Shown here: positions 62,746 through 64,000 of the stretch, in pieces
How the letters are laid out: each line of letters starts with the position of its first letter
Position numbering within the stretch: position 1 is the first letter of the stretch
Source: CAYSYM01 sp964435115
GTDB taxonomy: Bacteria > Chloroflexota > UBA6077 > CF-72
Reading direction: 5' to 3'
DNA length: 64,000 bases
Assembly (NCBI GenBank): GCA_964435115.1
Contig: CAYSYM010000001.1
Coordinates: 114,142 to 178,141, forward strand
Translations under genes and position numbers: made by a program
The notes under the pieces: model-generated
Database searches by the model: none
The model's input: only the letters and a program-made list of their open reading frames with translations
Told to the model about the DNA's origin: nothing

Positions 62746-63798
62746 TTGTCCCGCCCGGCTCGCCTGCGCCACGCACTCGAAGAGACGCCCTCAGACAGCT
62801 CAGCGCGCTGGTGGGCGGCGCTCGGCCTGGCTCTCCTGGCGCTCGCCGCGACCGCGGCGCCGGCCCTGGCCGAGACGTGGCAGCCCGGGCCGGGTGGGGT
62901 GGGCGAGAACACCTACGCGGGGTTCGTCGACACCCCGACCCGAGGCGCGACGGTGAGTCCCGGCAGCCCGATCCGCGTGGCCGGCTGGGTGGTCGACCGC
63001 ACGGCCGCGGGGTGGGCGGGCATCGACGAGGTGCACGTCTATGCTGGACGCGCCGGCGAGGGTGGCGTCTTCCTCGGGAAGGCGCTCGTCGCGCAGCCAC
63101 GGCCGGACGTGGCCCTGGCGTTGGGAAACCCGTACTGGGCCGCGTCCGGGTTCAGCCTGGCCATTCCGGCCGGCCGGCTGGGCGCGGGCCCGCTGACGCT
63201 GGCGATCTACGCCCGGACGCCTGGGAAGGGGTGGTGGTTCACCGAGGTGCGCCCTGGCGGCGGAGGGGGCAGCGCCGCCCCTGCGCCGCGCGCCGCTCCC
63301 TCCCCGCCCGCAGCGGCCGCCATCACTCCCACCGCCGACCAGCAGCGGTTCATCGACCAGGTGGGCTCGCTCGCCCGGCGGTTCCGAGGCGAGGTGGGCC
63401 TGCCGCCGTCGCTGGTCGTCGCCATCGCCATCAACGAGAGCGGCTGGGGCCGGAGCGCGCTGGCCGAGGAGGCCCGCAACTACTTCGGCATCAAAGCGCT
63501 CCGCGGCGCCGGCCCGGCTGGCGTCTACGAGAAGGAGACCTGGGAGGTGGTGGACGGCGAGCGCGTGACGGCCACCGCGCCGTTCCGAGCCTACTTCTCC
63601 CTGGAGGAGAGCCTGCGCGACCTGGGCGCGTTCCTGCGCGCCAACCCGCGCTACGCGCCGGTCTGGCCGGTGGCGGGCGACCCGGTCGCCGCGGCGCGAG
63701 CGCTGCTGGCCGCCGGCTACGCCACCGACCCGGCCTGGGCCGATAAGCTGATCCGCCTGATCGACCTCTACCAGCTCCGGCAGCTGGACCGGGCGTAG
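62746..63798 (+). CDS. Secreted glucosaminidase-like protein
   Basis: 350 aa from TTG 62746. A signal peptide (WWAALGLALLALAATAAPALA, cleavage near AETW) leads to a beta-sandwich-like domain (GFVDTPTRGATVSPGSPIRVAGWVVDRTA). After a Pro/Ala/Gly linker comes a C-terminal domain of about 150 aa: LPPSLVVAIAINESGWGRSALAEEARNYFGIKAL, then FRAYFSLEESLRDLGAFLRANPRYAPVW. This is the FlgJ/AtlA-like N-acetylglucosaminidase family, with catalytic Glu in INESGWG. It probably trims peptidoglycan outside the membrane. Confidence 0.85.
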   Translation: MSRPARLRHALEETPSDSSARWWAALGLALLALAATAAPALAETWQPGPGGVGENTYAGFVDTPTRGATVSPGSPIRVAGWVVDRTAAGWAGIDEVHVYAGRAGEGGVFLGKALVAQPRPDVALALGNPYWAASGFSLAIPAGRLGAGPLTLAIYARTPGKGWWFTEVRPGGGGGSAAPAPRAAPSPPAAAAITPTADQQRFIDQVGSLARRFRGEVGLPPSLVVAIAINESGWGRSALAEEARNYFGIKALRGAGPAGVYEKETWEVVDGERVTATAPFRAYFSLEESLRDLGAFLRANPRYAPVWPVAGDPVAAARALLAAGYATDPAWADKLIRLIDLYQLRQLDRA

Positions 63799-64000
63799 GG
63801 CGCCGCCAGACCGCCCGGGCTTTCCGATCGACGGTCACCAGCGTCCTGGCACCGGGACCTAGGGCCTTCCAGGTCTCCACCCGTTGCCTGGCACGCCATC
63901 CTGCGGGGTGCCTGCGGAACGAGCGGGGGGCCCGGGGGGCGCAGCCCCATAGGAGTGGGCAGTCGAACGGCCCCCTACCGGGAGAGCCGGGGCCGGGAGC
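63799..64000. other. Right-edge stretch without recognised gene
   Basis: The last 202 nt are GC-rich with G and C runs (63925-63960). Short open frames exist on both strands, but none shows a recognisable motif, good start context or family resemblance. No tRNA-like cloverleaf or terminator with a U-tract is seen. Confidence 0.5.

Overview
The window is GC-rich bacterial DNA with tightly packed genes, many GTG or TTG starts, and frequent 4-nt ATGA/GTGA gene overlaps. Two NMT1/SsuA-type lipoproteins carry Ala/Pro/Thr linkers. There are two F420-type luciferase-family enzymes, a menaquinone pathway, a fused ECF ATPase, glgC, and leaderless-looking promoters. Together these suggest a Chloroflexota-like organism (Thermomicrobia or related uncultured lineages). 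This is inference from gene style; no rRNA or phylogenetic marker search was possible. Actinobacteria or another GC-rich lineage is not excluded.

Region 1 (1-4.9 kb) is a scrap yard: a truncated GNAT-like gene at the edge, a frameshifted Tn3-transposase remnant, a frameshifted secreted propeller-like gene, a tyrosine-recombinase remnant, two unrecognised genes and an ISKra4-like transposase broken by two frameshifts.

Region 2 (5-42 kb) is a large accessory catabolic island. It holds an M20 amidohydrolase, a four-gene ABC importer with two different permeases, and an asparaginase-like amidase. A second ABC importer follows, joined in one direction to a UbiD-type decarboxylase, a molybdenum-hydroxylase large subunit (CoxL/XdhA type), a 4,5-dihydroxyphthalate-decarboxylase-like protein and a second large subunit. 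A convergent operon supplies the matching FAD and 2Fe-2S subunits, an enamidase-like cyclic amidohydrolase and an F420-type LLM enzyme. A GntR/FCD regulator sits divergently from that operon. Next come hydantoinase/oxoprolinase subunits A and B, an SDR, a second LLM enzyme, a complete coxS-coxL-coxM set, a fourth large subunit on the opposite strand and an amidohydrolase-2 protein. The set reads as uptake, hydroxylation, decarboxylation and ring-amide opening of an N-heteroaromatic carboxylate (nicotinate- or pyridine-dicarboxylate-like). The actual substrate is unknown.

Region 3 (42-48.7 kb, plus strand) is housekeeping: rpsO, pnp with an unusual RG-rich tail, dapB, asd, dapA and a small zinc-ribbon protein.

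Region 4 (48.7-61.2 kb, minus strand) holds, in transcription order, a PP2C phosphatase, menB, menA, menE, a two-TM protein, a complete ECF transporter (fused double ATPase, T, S), a membrane-anchored alpha/beta hydrolase, glgC and glycerate 2-kinase. Region 5 (61.2-64 kb) holds infC with an apparent AUC start and a terminator-like hairpin in its leader, a LexA/S24-like domain that lacks its catalytic residues, and a secreted glucosaminidase-like protein.

A recurring signal crosses the island: AT-rich TATAAT-type boxes with no -35 lie immediately upstream of start codons. In three cases the first codon belongs to a very small ORF whose stop overlaps the first large gene by the 4-nt ATGA/GTGA arrangement.
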